DNA of 64,000 bases from Leisingera sp. ANG59. Its GTDB lineage: Bacteria; Pseudomonadota; Alphaproteobacteria; Rhodobacterales; Rhodobacteraceae. Location of the stretch: positions 9,501 to 73,500 of the forward strand of contig NZ_WLCM01000007.1 of the NCBI RefSeq assembly GCF_013317235.1, in the 5' to 3' direction. How positions within the stretch are numbered: the first letter of the stretch is position 1; each line of letters starts with the position of its first letter. This document shows, piece by piece, positions 56,603 to 64,000 of the stretch. The position numbers and the translations under genes were made by a program. The notes under the pieces were generated by a model. That model was not told the origin of the DNA. It worked only from the letters and a program-made list of their open reading frames with translations, and did not search any database.

Positions 56603-57061
56603 TTACAATTGGCGCAAAACGGTCTGCAATTGCGGCTCGTGCACCAGCCCGGCCGCTTCCGCGGGCTTCATCCACTGCCGCGTGCGTTCTGCGGATTCCG
56701 GGTAATCGTCTTCCAACTGCTCCACCTCGGCCTCGAAGATCAGCGTGGTCACCGGCTCTTCGGTGCCGTTGTCGTGGCGTTTGGTGAAGTGGTATTCGCC
56801 GATCGGCTGCGGCGTGATGCGGGCCGATTTGACGCCGGCTTCCTCCCAGGCTTCCTGCAGCGCTGAGGCCGGGCCGTCCTTGCCCTCGACCGGCCAGCCC
56901 TTGGGCAGGATCCAGCGCCCGGTGCCGCGGCTGGTGATCATCAGCACCTCTTTGCCGTCCGCGCCCATGCGGTAGCACAGCGCGGCGACCTGCACGCGGG
57001 CAGGGCGCTGCAGCATCGGTTTGATGATCTCGTTCCAGGCGCGGGTCAGCGGGCTTGTCAT
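56603..57061 (-). CDS. Nudix hydrolase
   Basis: 152 residues. The Nudix box is recognisable (LPKGWP, then ALQEAWEEAGV at about 67-77) but has Gln69 where Arg usually stands in REUxEExGU. The catalytic glutamates E70, E73, E74 are kept. Resembles diphosphoinositol/dinucleoside polyphosphate-type hydrolases. 90 bp upstream of the phosphate permease gene, same strand. Confidence 0.85.
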   Translation of the reverse strand: MTSPLTRAWNEIIKPMLQRPARVQVAALCYRMGADGKEVLMITSRGTGRWILPKGWPVEGKDGPASALQEAWEEAGVKSARITPQPIGEYHFTKRHDNGTEEPVTTLIFEAEVEQLEDDYPESAERTRQWMKPAEAAGLVHEPQLQTVLRQL

Positions 57062-57220
57062 GGGTGCTCAGCCTTTGTTGTTGGGGAAGATCCCGTGTTT
57101 ATGTGTGCAATTGTGGGAATCTACGCCTGATTGCCCGGGGGTGCAAGGTGATGCGCGCGGGCGGCAGGCCGTCGAGGGCAGGGCTCCCGCCCGCGCGTCA
57201 AAGCATCAAGGATGCAGTGC

Positions 57221-57258
57221 CGGCGGTTGGGCCGGGCAGCGCGCCTGCGGCGCGCTGC
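57221..57258. repeat. Partial GGGCAGCGC palindrome
   Basis: GCAGCGCGCC / GGCGCGCTGC with loop TGC (57236-57258) preceded by GCCGG-loop-CCGGG, in the same layout as the elements at 15526 and 30851 but shorter. Confidence 0.5.
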
Positions 57259-57264
57259 GGGCGC

Positions 57265-59724
57265 TCACTTGCGGCGTTTCGCCCGCAGCGTCGGGTCTTC
57301 CTGCGTCGGATCCTCTGGCCAGGGGTGTTTGGGGTACTGGGCGCGCATGTCCTTCCTCACATCCGCATAGGAGCCGGCCCAGAAGCCCGGCAGGTCGCGG
57401 GTGATCTGGATCGGGCGCTGGGCCGGCGACAAGAGCGACACCTTCAGCGGCACCCCGCCCACGGACGGATGCCGGGTCACCCCGAACATCTCCTGCAGGC
57501 GGACCGAGATTTCCGGGATCTCGCCGTCATAGCTGATCGGGATCTTGCGCCCTAGCGGGGTGATGAAGCTGCCCGGCGCCTCACGGTCCAGCAGTTGCGT
57601 CTGCTCCCAGCTCAGCGCGGCCTTCAGCGCGGGCAGCAGGTCGAAGCGTTTCCAATCCTCGGCGGATTTCACCCCGTCCAGCATTGGCAGCAGCCAGTCC
57701 TCCAGCGTTTCCGTCAGGCCGGAGAGGGAGAAGTCCGGCAGATCATGGCCTTCCGCCCGCACCAGCTCCACCCGCGCCGCCAGCCGCGCGGCCGCCCCTG
57801 ACAGCCGCAGGCCCAGGTCGCGCACCCCGTCCAGCATCGCCTGCGCCACCGCGTCCGGCGGCACGTCCTTCCAGATCCGGTCGTCCAGCACCACCGCACC
57901 AAAACGCTCCTGCTGGCGCGCCGCCACCCGGCGGTCGCGCTTGGACCACTCGCAGGTGTCTTCCCAGGCGACCTGATCGGCAAACAGCTCGCGGATTTCG
58001 GCCAAGGAGATCTGCGCCGCCATCCGGATCCTGGCCTCGCGCGGGTTGCCGTCGGTGTCCAGCGCCACGATGAAGGGCGCCCCCGCCAGCGTATCGCCGC
58101 CGTCCAGAACGGCCCCCTTGCCGCCGGACAGCACGAACCGCGGGGTATCGCCCTTGCGGCGCTGGCCGACGCGGTCGGGATAGGCGAGGGCTGCCATCAT
58201 CGCGGGCGACAGGCCGGCATCGCGGCGGCCTGCCTGTTTCTCCAGCCGCCGCGCCTCGCTCTTGATTCGCTCCACCACCGGGCGGTTCAGCTGATAGGGG
58301 TGATTTCGTGCAAACCCCTTAGGGTCTTTTAGCGCCTTCAGCCGCAGAGAGAGGTCCGCAGGCGCGCCGCGCAGCGGGTCGCGCTCACCTAAGAGCGCGG
58401 CCAGCGGTGCAGCGGCAGGGCCTGCCTGCAGCAGCATATGGCCAAGCCGCGGGTGCAGCGGCAGGGCGGCCAGCGCCTTGCCATGCTTGGTGATCCGCCC
58501 CTGCGCATCCAGCGCGCCTAGCATGGTTAGCAGCGTCTGGGCCTCCGCCAGCGCCCCCGCAGGCGGCTGGGTCAGGAACATCAGATCCTCGGGCGCGGCG
58601 CCCCACAGCGCCAGCTCCAGCGCCAGCGCGGTGAGGTCGGCGCTTTCGATCTCGGCCGGCGGGAAACCCATCAGCGCGCCTTCCTCGCCCCTGGTCCACA
58701 GCCGGTAGCAGATGCCCTCCGCCACCCGGCCCGCGCGGCCCTGGCGCTGGGTGGCCTCGGCGCGGGTGACCTTCTCCGTCACCAGCCGCGACATGCCGGA
58801 GCCGGGATCGAACCGCGCCCGCCGTGCCTGGCCCATATCCACCACCACCCGGATGTCCTGAATGGTCAATGAGGTCTCAGCGATCGAGGTCGCCAGCACC
58901 ACTTTGCGGCCCTGCGGTTCCGGCTGGATCGCTGCGCGCTGCTCGGCAAAGGGCAGGGCGCCGAACAAGGGGCGGATATGGCAGTGGCCGGGCAGGCGTT
59001 TTTCCAGTGCACCAGCAGCGCGGCGGATTTCGCCCTCGCCGGGCAGGAACACCAGGATGCCGCCGCCATTGCCGGGTCCGGCGGCGCGGGTTTCCTTCTC
59101 TGCCTGCACCACCAGATCCGCCAGCGCATCCGCGCGGTGTCCTCGCGCGGGCAGGGGGCGCTCCAGCCAGCGGGTCTCCACCGGATAGCTGCGCCCCTCG
59201 GACGTGACCATCGGCGCGTCCATCAGCGCCGCAACCGGCCCGGCGTCCAGCGTCGCCGACATCGCCAGCAGTATCAGGTCGTCGCGCAGCGCCCCTGCCA
59301 CCTCCAGGCATAAGCCAAGACCCAGGTCGGCGTTCAGTGAGCGCTCGTGGAATTCGTCAAAGATCACCGCGCCGACGCCGGGCAGGTCCGGGTCCGATTG
59401 CAGCATCCGGGTCAGGATGCCTTCGGTCACCACCTCGATCCGGGTGGCTTTCGACACCTTGGCGTCGCCGCGCACCCGGTAGCCGACGGTCTGGCCCGGT
59501 TTCTCGCCCAGTGTCTCCGCCATCCGCTCGGCAGCGGCGCGGGCGGCGAGACGGCGGGGCTCCAGCATCACGATGCGGCCCTTTGTCAGCCCGGCCTCCA
59601 GCATCGCCAGCGGCACCCGTGTGGTCTTGCCCGCACCGGGCGGCGCCTGCAGCACGGCACGGCCGCGGGCGCGCAGGGCGTCCAGCAGGTCGGGGAGGGC
59701 GTCTTCGATCGGCAATCTGGTCAT
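57265..59724 (-). CDS. hrpB: ATP-dependent helicase HrpB
   Basis: 819 residues. DEAH-type helicase: Walker A APPGAGKTT (27-35), DEFH box (123-126), SAT motif MSATLDAG, and the C-terminal HrpB domain (GVRDLGLRLSG..., SFITPLGRKIPISYDGE). RNA helicase of unclear role in bacteria. The start at 59724 is preferred; an ATG at 59769 would add 15 residues but has no ribosome site. Confidence 0.93.
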   Translation of the reverse strand: MTRLPIEDALPDLLDALRARGRAVLQAPPGAGKTTRVPLAMLEAGLTKGRIVMLEPRRLAARAAAERMAETLGEKPGQTVGYRVRGDAKVSKATRIEVVTEGILTRMLQSDPDLPGVGAVIFDEFHERSLNADLGLGLCLEVAGALRDDLILLAMSATLDAGPVAALMDAPMVTSEGRSYPVETRWLERPLPARGHRADALADLVVQAEKETRAAGPGNGGGILVFLPGEGEIRRAAGALEKRLPGHCHIRPLFGALPFAEQRAAIQPEPQGRKVVLATSIAETSLTIQDIRVVVDMGQARRARFDPGSGMSRLVTEKVTRAEATQRQGRAGRVAEGICYRLWTRGEEGALMGFPPAEIESADLTALALELALWGAAPEDLMFLTQPPAGALAEAQTLLTMLGALDAQGRITKHGKALAALPLHPRLGHMLLQAGPAAAPLAALLGERDPLRGAPADLSLRLKALKDPKGFARNHPYQLNRPVVERIKSEARRLEKQAGRRDAGLSPAMMAALAYPDRVGQRRKGDTPRFVLSGGKGAVLDGGDTLAGAPFIVALDTDGNPREARIRMAAQISLAEIRELFADQVAWEDTCEWSKRDRRVAARQQERFGAVVLDDRIWKDVPPDAVAQAMLDGVRDLGLRLSGAAARLAARVELVRAEGHDLPDFSLSGLTETLEDWLLPMLDGVKSAEDWKRFDLLPALKAALSWEQTQLLDREAPGSFITPLGRKIPISYDGEIPEISVRLQEMFGVTRHPSVGGVPLKVSLLSPAQRPIQITRDLPGFWAGSYADVRKDMRAQYPKHPWPEDPTQEDPTLRAKRRK

Positions 59725-60072
59725 TCCCGCCTTATCGCCAAAGCGGAGGGGGAGGTCTAGCGGTGTCATGAGAAGGAGTTTGTTGACAGAATGCGGAGGG
59801 TTGCAAAGGCCCGCGGGGTGGTGCCAATGCGCCGCCCCATGGGGGCGGGCCGGCGCAGCCCGGCTTGCAGCCGGGCGGGACAGTCACGGCAGTCCTTGTC
59901 GGGGGGGGTGCGCTCGAATGCATTTCTTTCACTGCGCAAACCGCATTCAGCGCGGCGGATTTGCCGCCTTTCCTGCAGCGCCCGCTGATGTAGGGTGCCC
60001 GCCAGACGGCAGGGGCTGGACTTTGCGGCACGGCTTGCGCCAAGGTCCGCCCAACACATCAGGAAGACACGC
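59725..60072. other. Intergenic region between hrpB and meaB
   Basis: About 350 bp, including a GC-rich palindrome at 59829-59875 (CGCCGCCCC / GGGGGCGG and CCCGGCT / AGCCGGG) that resembles the pabB element, and a weak AT stretch. No gene. The divergent promoters must be here. Confidence 0.5.
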
Positions 60073-61050
60073 ATGGACACCGAACAGCTGACTCAGAAGA
60101 TCCTCGATGGCGACCGCCGGGCGCTGGCCCGGGCCATTACCCTGGTGGAAAGCGGCCGCGAGGATCACCGTGCCAATGCGGGCGAACTGCTGTCGGAGCT
60201 GGCAAAACACAAGCGCCAATCGCTGCGCATCGGCCTGTCGGGCACGCCCGGCGTGGGCAAATCCACTTTCATCGAAAGCTTCGGCATGATGCTGACGGGG
60301 CTTGGACTGCGGGTCGCGGTGCTGGCCGTCGATCCAAGCTCCGCCCGCTCCGGCGGGTCGATCCTGGGAGACAAGACCCGGATGGAGCGTCTTAGCCGCG
60401 AGCGCAATGCCTTCATCCGCCCGTCCCCCAGCCAGAGCCACCTGGGCGGCGTTGCCCGCCGCTCCCGCGAGGCGGTTGCCTTATGCGAGGCGGCCGGGTT
60501 CGACGTGGTGCTGATCGAAACCGTCGGCGTCGGCCAGTCGGAAACCGTGGTGGCGGAAATGTCGGACCTGTTCCTGCTGCTGCTGGCGCCTGCCGGCGGC
60601 GATGAGCTGCAAGGTGTCAAGCGCGGCATCATGGAAATGGCCGACCTCATCCTGGTGAACAAGGCGGACGGGCCGCTGAAACCCGTCGCCACCCGCACCT
60701 GCGCCGATTACGCCGGTGCGCTGCGGCTGCTGCGCAAGCGCCGGCAGGATCCGGAGGGCTTCCCAAAGGCGCTGATGGTCTCAGCTGTTGAAGAGCACGG
60801 GCTGGACAAGGCCTGGGAAGAAATGCAGGCGCTGACCGCCTGGCGCAAGGAGAACGGCCACTGGGACCGCCGCCGCGCTGACCAGTCCTGCTACTGGTTT
60901 GACCAGGAGGTGCGCCAGGCGCTCTTGGCGCGGCTGGAAACACCGGACGCCAAGGCGCAGATGGCGGAACTGGCAGGAACTGTGGCCGAGGGCGGCAAAA
61001 GCCCGGGCGAGGCGGCGCGGATCATGCTGAAAGCGCTGGGCGCGGCCTGA
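60073..61050 (+). CDS. meaB: Methylmalonyl-CoA mutase-associated GTPase MeaB
   Basis: 325 residues of the ArgK/MeaB G3E family. GTPase motifs: Walker A GTPGVGKST (57-65), DPSSARSGGSILGDKTRM, ETVGVGQSE and NKADGPLK. Chaperone that protects and reloads the B12-dependent methylmalonyl-CoA mutase. mce at 23.2 kb is in the same pathway. The mutase is not in the window. Confidence 0.94.
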   Translation: MDTEQLTQKILDGDRRALARAITLVESGREDHRANAGELLSELAKHKRQSLRIGLSGTPGVGKSTFIESFGMMLTGLGLRVAVLAVDPSSARSGGSILGDKTRMERLSRERNAFIRPSPSQSHLGGVARRSREAVALCEAAGFDVVLIETVGVGQSETVVAEMSDLFLLLLAPAGGDELQGVKRGIMEMADLILVNKADGPLKPVATRTCADYAGALRLLRKRRQDPEGFPKALMVSAVEEHGLDKAWEEMQALTAWRKENGHWDRRRADQSCYWFDQEVRQALLARLETPDAKAQMAELAGTVAEGGKSPGEAARIMLKALGAA

Positions 61051-61149
61051 GGCGGCGCCGGCAGGACCGCAGCAGCGGGTGCCGCAGGCCCCTTGCAGCA
61101 GGCGGAAAAAGGGTGCAGTAAGCCCGGCAAGAAAGCTGAGTTGAATCAC

Positions 61150-61178
61150 TTGACGCTGTTGCCGGTTGAGCGTAAGAG
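61150..61178 (+). promoter_or_regulatory. Possible promoter of rpmB
   Basis: TTGACG (61150-61155) and TAAGAG (61173-61178) 17 bp apart, about 90 bp before the rpmB start. A GAATC (GANTC) site lies just upstream at 61143-61147. Confidence 0.45.
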
Positions 61179-61269
61179 CAGCGGACCAGTTTTCGGGCGC
61201 AGCCAATGGCCGCGCCCCTTGTGATTTGGCGCCGGACTGCCGGAGCCTCCAAAAACGAAGGATGAAGAT

Positions 61270-61560
61270 ATGTCGCGCCGTTGCGAACTGACCGGAAAAG
61301 GCCCGATGACTGGCAACAATGTCAGCCACGCCAACAACAAAACCAAGCGCCGCTTTCTGCCCAACCTGAACGACGTGACCCTGCAGTCCGAAGTTCTGGG
61401 CCGTGGCGTCAAGCTGCGCATCTCCGCAGCTGCCCTGCGCTCTGTCGACCACCGCGGCGGCCTGGACGCGTTCCTGGCCAAAGCCAAGGACGAAGAGCTG
61501 TCGGCAAACGCGCTGAAAGTGAAGAAAGAGATCGCCAAGGCACAAGCCGCACAGGCTTAA
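61270..61560 (+). CDS. rpmB: 50S ribosomal protein L28
   Basis: 96 residues: [28 protein letters not shown] is the L28 N-terminus and [16 protein letters not shown] follows; the C-terminal extension rich in Lys and Ala is usual in alphaproteobacteria. Single gene, followed by a terminator. Confidence 0.97.
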   Translation: MSRRCELTGKGPMTGNNVSHANNKTKRRFLPNLNDVTLQSEVLGRGVKLRISAAALRSVDHRGGLDAFLAKAKDEELSANALKVKKEIAKAQAAQA

Positions 61561-61597
61561 ATTCCTGGCCTGATCCCTTCACCGGATCGGATTACAC

Positions 61598-61632
61598 ACA
61601 CCGCGCAGGGGCAACCCTGCGCGGTGTTTGCG
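61598..61632 (+). terminator. Terminator after rpmB
   Basis: 13-bp perfect stem ACACCGCGCAGGG / CCCTGCGCGGTGT with loop GCAA, followed by TTGCGTTTG. Confidence 0.75.
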
Positions 61633-61697
61633 TTTGCGCAATCTGCCGCAGAGCCGGGTCTTGCAGGCCGTGCGCCTTGGGGGCATACCTGCCTGTG

Positions 61698-62048
61698 ATG
61701 ATACCCGCCTTCCGCATATGCCTTGGCCTGTTCCTGGCCCTGACCGTCGCTCTGACCGCCCACAGCGCTGCCGCCCGGCAGGGGGAGCGCGATGCCGCCG
61801 GCCGGATGGTGATCTGCACCGGCACCGGCCCTGTCACCGTCTATGTCGACAGCGAGGGCCAGCCGGCCAAGCCGCCGCACAATTGCCCCGACTGCGTGAT
61901 GCATGTGCTGGACGCGGTGGCGCAGCCTGCGGGGCTGGTGCTGTCGGCTGCGGCTTGCAGCGAAGTGACGGCAGGGCAGCAGGCTGCGCTCGCTTCGGCG
62001 CAGGATGTCCTGCGCGCCACCGCCCGCGCACCTCCTGCCGCCGTCTGA
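61698..62048 (+). CDS. Secreted DUF2946-like protein
   Basis: 116 residues with a signal peptide (about 1-26, ends SAAAR). VICTGTGPVTVYVDSEGQP and HNCPDCVMH resemble DUF2946, a small family of putative copper-related proteins. The start is the ATG at 61698; a GTG precedes it at 61695. It lies 55 bp upstream of the copper chaperone gene, which supports a metal role. Confidence 0.7.
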   Translation: MIPAFRICLGLFLALTVALTAHSAAARQGERDAAGRMVICTGTGPVTVYVDSEGQPAKPPHNCPDCVMHVLDAVAQPAGLVLSAAACSEVTAGQQAALASAQDVLRATARAPPAAV

Positions 62049-62103
62049 CGGCCAAGAAAACCACCCATTTGAAAACTGAACATCCACTGAGAGGAGACAG
62101 AAA

Positions 62104-62586
62104 ATGTCCCTGAAGTCTGTTGTCTTTGCAGCCGCTGCTGCCGCTGCCTTTGCCACCTCCGCCTTTGCAGGCGATGCCATGATCATGGTGCACGGCCAGT
62201 ACGCGCGGGTATCCTCGCCCACAGCCAAGGCCGGTGCGGCCTTCATGGAGATCATGAACAAGGGCGAAGCCGACGATCAGCTGATCGACGTGCGTTCCGA
62301 CGTGGCCGCCAAGGTGCAGCTGCACACCCACAAGGAAGGCGATGACGGCGTCATGAAGATGATGCATGTGGAGGAAGGCTTTGCCGTGCCGGCAGGCGAA
62401 ACCCACATGCTGATGCGCGGCGGCGATCATATCATGTTCATGGGCCTGAACCAGGAACTGAACCACGGCGACGTGGTGAAGGTTACGCTGGTGTTTGAGA
62501 AGGCCGGCGAGGTCGAGATCGAAGTGCCGGTGGATCTGGAGCGTAAGGCCGAGGGCCACGGCGACCATTCCGGCTATTCCAACTGA
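62104..62586 (+). CDS. Periplasmic copper chaperone PCu(A)C
   Basis: 160 residues with a signal peptide (ends AFAG near 23). The Cu(I) site is visible as HTHKEGDDGVMKMMHV, and the second part HMLMRGGDHIMFMGL completes the H-M-x-M pattern. The C-terminal GHGDHSGY adds a possible extra site. Delivers copper to cytochrome oxidase in homologues. GAGAGGAGAC precedes the ATG. Confidence 0.92.
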   Translation: MSLKSVVFAAAAAAAFATSAFAGDAMIMVHGQYARVSSPTAKAGAAFMEIMNKGEADDQLIDVRSDVAAKVQLHTHKEGDDGVMKMMHVEEGFAVPAGETHMLMRGGDHIMFMGLNQELNHGDVVKVTLVFEKAGEVEIEVPVDLERKAEGHGDHSGYSN

Positions 62587-62643
62587 TCCGCTAGGGCAGG
62601 GCGGGCGCGGCGTCAGGCCGCGCTGCAGCCCTCCTTCGCGCCC

Positions 62644-62670
62644 AAAGCCCGCCCTGTTGCGGGCTTTTTG
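62644..62670 (+). terminator. Terminator after the PCu(A)C gene
   Basis: 9-bp stem AAAGCCCGC / GCGGGCTTT with loop CCTGTT, T5 tract. Confidence 0.8.
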
Positions 62671-62680
62671 CCGCTTGGGG

Positions 62681-63382
62681 CTAGGTAAGCAGCTCCGCCA
62701 CCCAGGCAGGCACGGTCTCGCTGGCCGGGCCAAAGCGGCGCTCTGCAAAGCGGGAGGCGGCGGCGGAGGGCTCCAGGTTCAGCTCCACCGTATGGGCGCC
62801 CGCCAGATGCGCCTCGTCGACAAAGGCCGCCGCCGGATAAACCTCGCCCGAGGTGCCGATGGCGGCAAACAGATCCGCCCCGGCCAGATGGGCATAAATC
62901 TCCTCCATGAAATACGGCATCTCGCCGAACCAGACCACGTCGGGCCGCCCCGCAGGCGCCGCGCAGGCGGGGCAGGGTTGGCCGGTTTGCATCTGCATTG
63001 GCGCAGCCCAGCGGTGGCTGCACGCACCGCACAGCGCGCCCGCCAGCGTCCCGTGCATATGAAGCACGCGGGACGCGCCGCCGGCCTCATGCAGCCCGTC
63101 CACATTCTGGGTCACGATCACCACCTCGCCCGGATGGTCCGCCTGCAGCCGCGCCAGCGCCTGATGCGCCGGGTTGGGCGCTGCCCCTGCCGCCTGCCTG
63201 CGGCGCGCGTTGTAGAAGCCGTGCACCAGGTCCGGGTTGCGCGCGAACGCCTCCGGCGTTGCCACATCCTCGATCCGGTGCTGCGCCCAGAGGCCGCCCT
63301 CGTCGCGGAAGGTGGCCAGCCCGCTTTCAGCAGAAATCCCGGCGCCGGTCAGGATCACGATCTTCCGGCTGCTCTTTCCCAT
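62681..63382 (-). CDS. cobB: NAD-dependent protein deacylase (sirtuin)
   Basis: 233 residues. NAD site GAGISAESGL (13-22) and TFR, TQNVDGLH (91-98), catalytic His in HMHG (110), zinc Cys pairs CGAC and CPAC. Y57-x-x-R60 (FYNAR) matches the desuccinylase/deacylase motif of CobB and SIRT5. Diverges from the phosphatase gene, 50 bp apart. Confidence 0.94.
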   Translation of the reverse strand: MGKSSRKIVILTGAGISAESGLATFRDEGGLWAQHRIEDVATPEAFARNPDLVHGFYNARRRQAAGAAPNPAHQALARLQADHPGEVVIVTQNVDGLHEAGGASRVLHMHGTLAGALCGACSHRWAAPMQMQTGQPCPACAAPAGRPDVVWFGEMPYFMEEIYAHLAGADLFAAIGTSGEVYPAAAFVDEAHLAGAHTVELNLEPSAAASRFAERRFGPASETVPAWVAELLT

Positions 63383-63432
63383 CGCTGCAGAACCTCCTAT
63401 CACTGGCCCTGTCCAGCAGGAGCCATGACCCA

Positions 63433-63870
63433 ATGCCTACCCGTATTCTGTTTGTCTGCCTAGGAAACATCTGCCGCTCCCCGGCGGCCGAAGGCGTGTT
63501 CCGCGCGCTCTGTCCCGAGGTCGAGACCGACAGTGCAGGCACCGCCTCCTACCACGTTGGAGAGCCGCCCTACGGTCCGATGCAGGCGGCGGCGCGGGCG
63601 CGGGGGCTGGACATCTCCGACCTGCGCGCGCGGCAGTTCCGGCGCGGCGATTTCGAGGCCTTTGACCTGATCATCGCGATGGATGCCAGCAACCTGGAGG
63701 ACATCGAGGCCTTGCGCCCCTCAGGCAGCGAGACCCCGGTGCATCTGTTCACGGGCTATGCGCCGGAAACCGGCGCGGACCATGTGCCCGATCCCTATTA
63801 CACCCGCGATTTCGACGGCTGCCTCGACCTGATCGAGGCGGCAGCGAGAGGGCTGAAAACCGCACTCTGA
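63433..63870 (+). CDS. Low molecular weight protein-tyrosine phosphatase
   Basis: 145 residues. The P-loop CLGNICRS (C9 to R15, CX5R) and the acidic loop DPYYTRDFDG are intact. Bacterial LMW-PTPs act on tyrosine kinases of capsule export or on arsenate-like relatives; with the arsenate branch less likely here. The start is the ATG at 63433. Confidence 0.93.
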   Translation: MPTRILFVCLGNICRSPAAEGVFRALCPEVETDSAGTASYHVGEPPYGPMQAAARARGLDISDLRARQFRRGDFEAFDLIIAMDASNLEDIEALRPSGSETPVHLFTGYAPETGADHVPDPYYTRDFDGCLDLIEAAARGLKTAL

Positions 63871-63871
63871 C

Positions 63872-64000
63872 TTAGTCAGCGATCACCCGGAAGCCGCCGG
63901 CCAGGAACGGCAGCTGCTGCACCGCCGGGTCGATCATCTGGGTCTGCACCAGGCGGCGCACGGTCTCTGCCACGTCCCGCGGCACCCGGTCGGCCCAGTC
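63872..64000 (-). CDS. Partial gene, C-terminal 42 residues only
   Basis: Runs off the window edge. Minus-strand reading ends TAA at 63872-63874 and gives a C-terminus including RRLVQTQMIDPAVQQLPFLA. The family was not recognised. Codon use is normal and the frame is open to the edge, so a real gene is likely. Confidence 0.55.
   Translation of the reverse strand, partial: DWADRVPRDVAETVRRLVQTQMIDPAVQQLPFLAGGFRVIAD

Noticed and set aside
62998-63432. N-terminal extension of the LMW phosphatase gene
   Set aside because: Opposite to cobB, low complexity; the family N-terminus is at 63433.

Overview
The window is 64 kb of GC-rich chromosome from an alphaproteobacterium, almost certainly a marine Rhodobacteraceae of the Roseobacter group (Leisingera/Phaeobacter/Ruegeria-like). 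The main pointers are gcrA, the small Rhodobacteraceae families DUF1467 and DUF6455, a DUF1800/DUF1501 pair, meaB together with methylmalonyl-CoA epimerase, and the general codon style. No rRNA, tRNA, CRISPR array or prophage was seen. Most of it is ordinary core chromosome; the accessory spot is around 30.7-34 kb.

Layout. 0-3 kb: minus-strand operon lgt-midA-pgeF with 4-bp overlaps, then ubiK. 3.4-8.8 kb: a 2OG-Fe(II) oxygenase, a DUF2652/SRPBCC protein, a run ybjN-like/proC/csaA/hydroxyacid dehydrogenase, and tdk. 9-11.6 kb: a small HTH-like protein overlapping arsH, and a secreted trypsin-like protease. 11.7-19 kb: carB, pabB-pabC (folate) and aspS. 19-22 kb: DUF1800 and Tat-exported DUF1501. 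22-26 kb: response regulator with a 47-residue membrane protein, mce, DUF1467, EI24 membrane protein, nitroreductase. 26-30.7 kb: lipoprotein-like M48 protease, YigZ, three tandem DUF6455 Cys-rich proteins behind a perfect FNR-type box, a CDGSH protein, a cupin, rimO. 31-34 kb: a frameshifted pentapeptide-repeat gene with an AT-rich 5' part, followed by a complete IS110-family (IS1111-type) element. 34-41 kb: AsmA, phosphohexomutase, kdsA, and the capsule export pair kpsE/kpsT. 41-49.8 kb: UDG-family protein, SseB, yghU, YHS protein, cupin, an AraC/cupin/DUF2000 cassette flanked by gcrA and a decayed copy of the gcrA tail, an ABC-2 permease and an MFS transporter. 49.9-64 kb: EamA exporter, argD-argF, isochorismatase-like hydrolase, an SDR lacking its tyrosine, pit phosphate permease, Nudix, hrpB, meaB, rpmB, a copper pair (DUF2946-like + PCuAC), cobB and a low-molecular-weight phosphatase.

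The least expected signal is non-coding. Three copies (about 120 nt each) of one structured sequence lie at 24139-24259, 42555-42672 and, on the minus strand, 35966-36087. All begin TGAGAAGCG and end near CCGG. All lie between convergent genes. Their stems differ in sequence but keep pairing, which suggests a structured RNA or 3'-end element not explained by any gene. Other dispersed palindromic families are present, one of them inserted in frame inside pabB.
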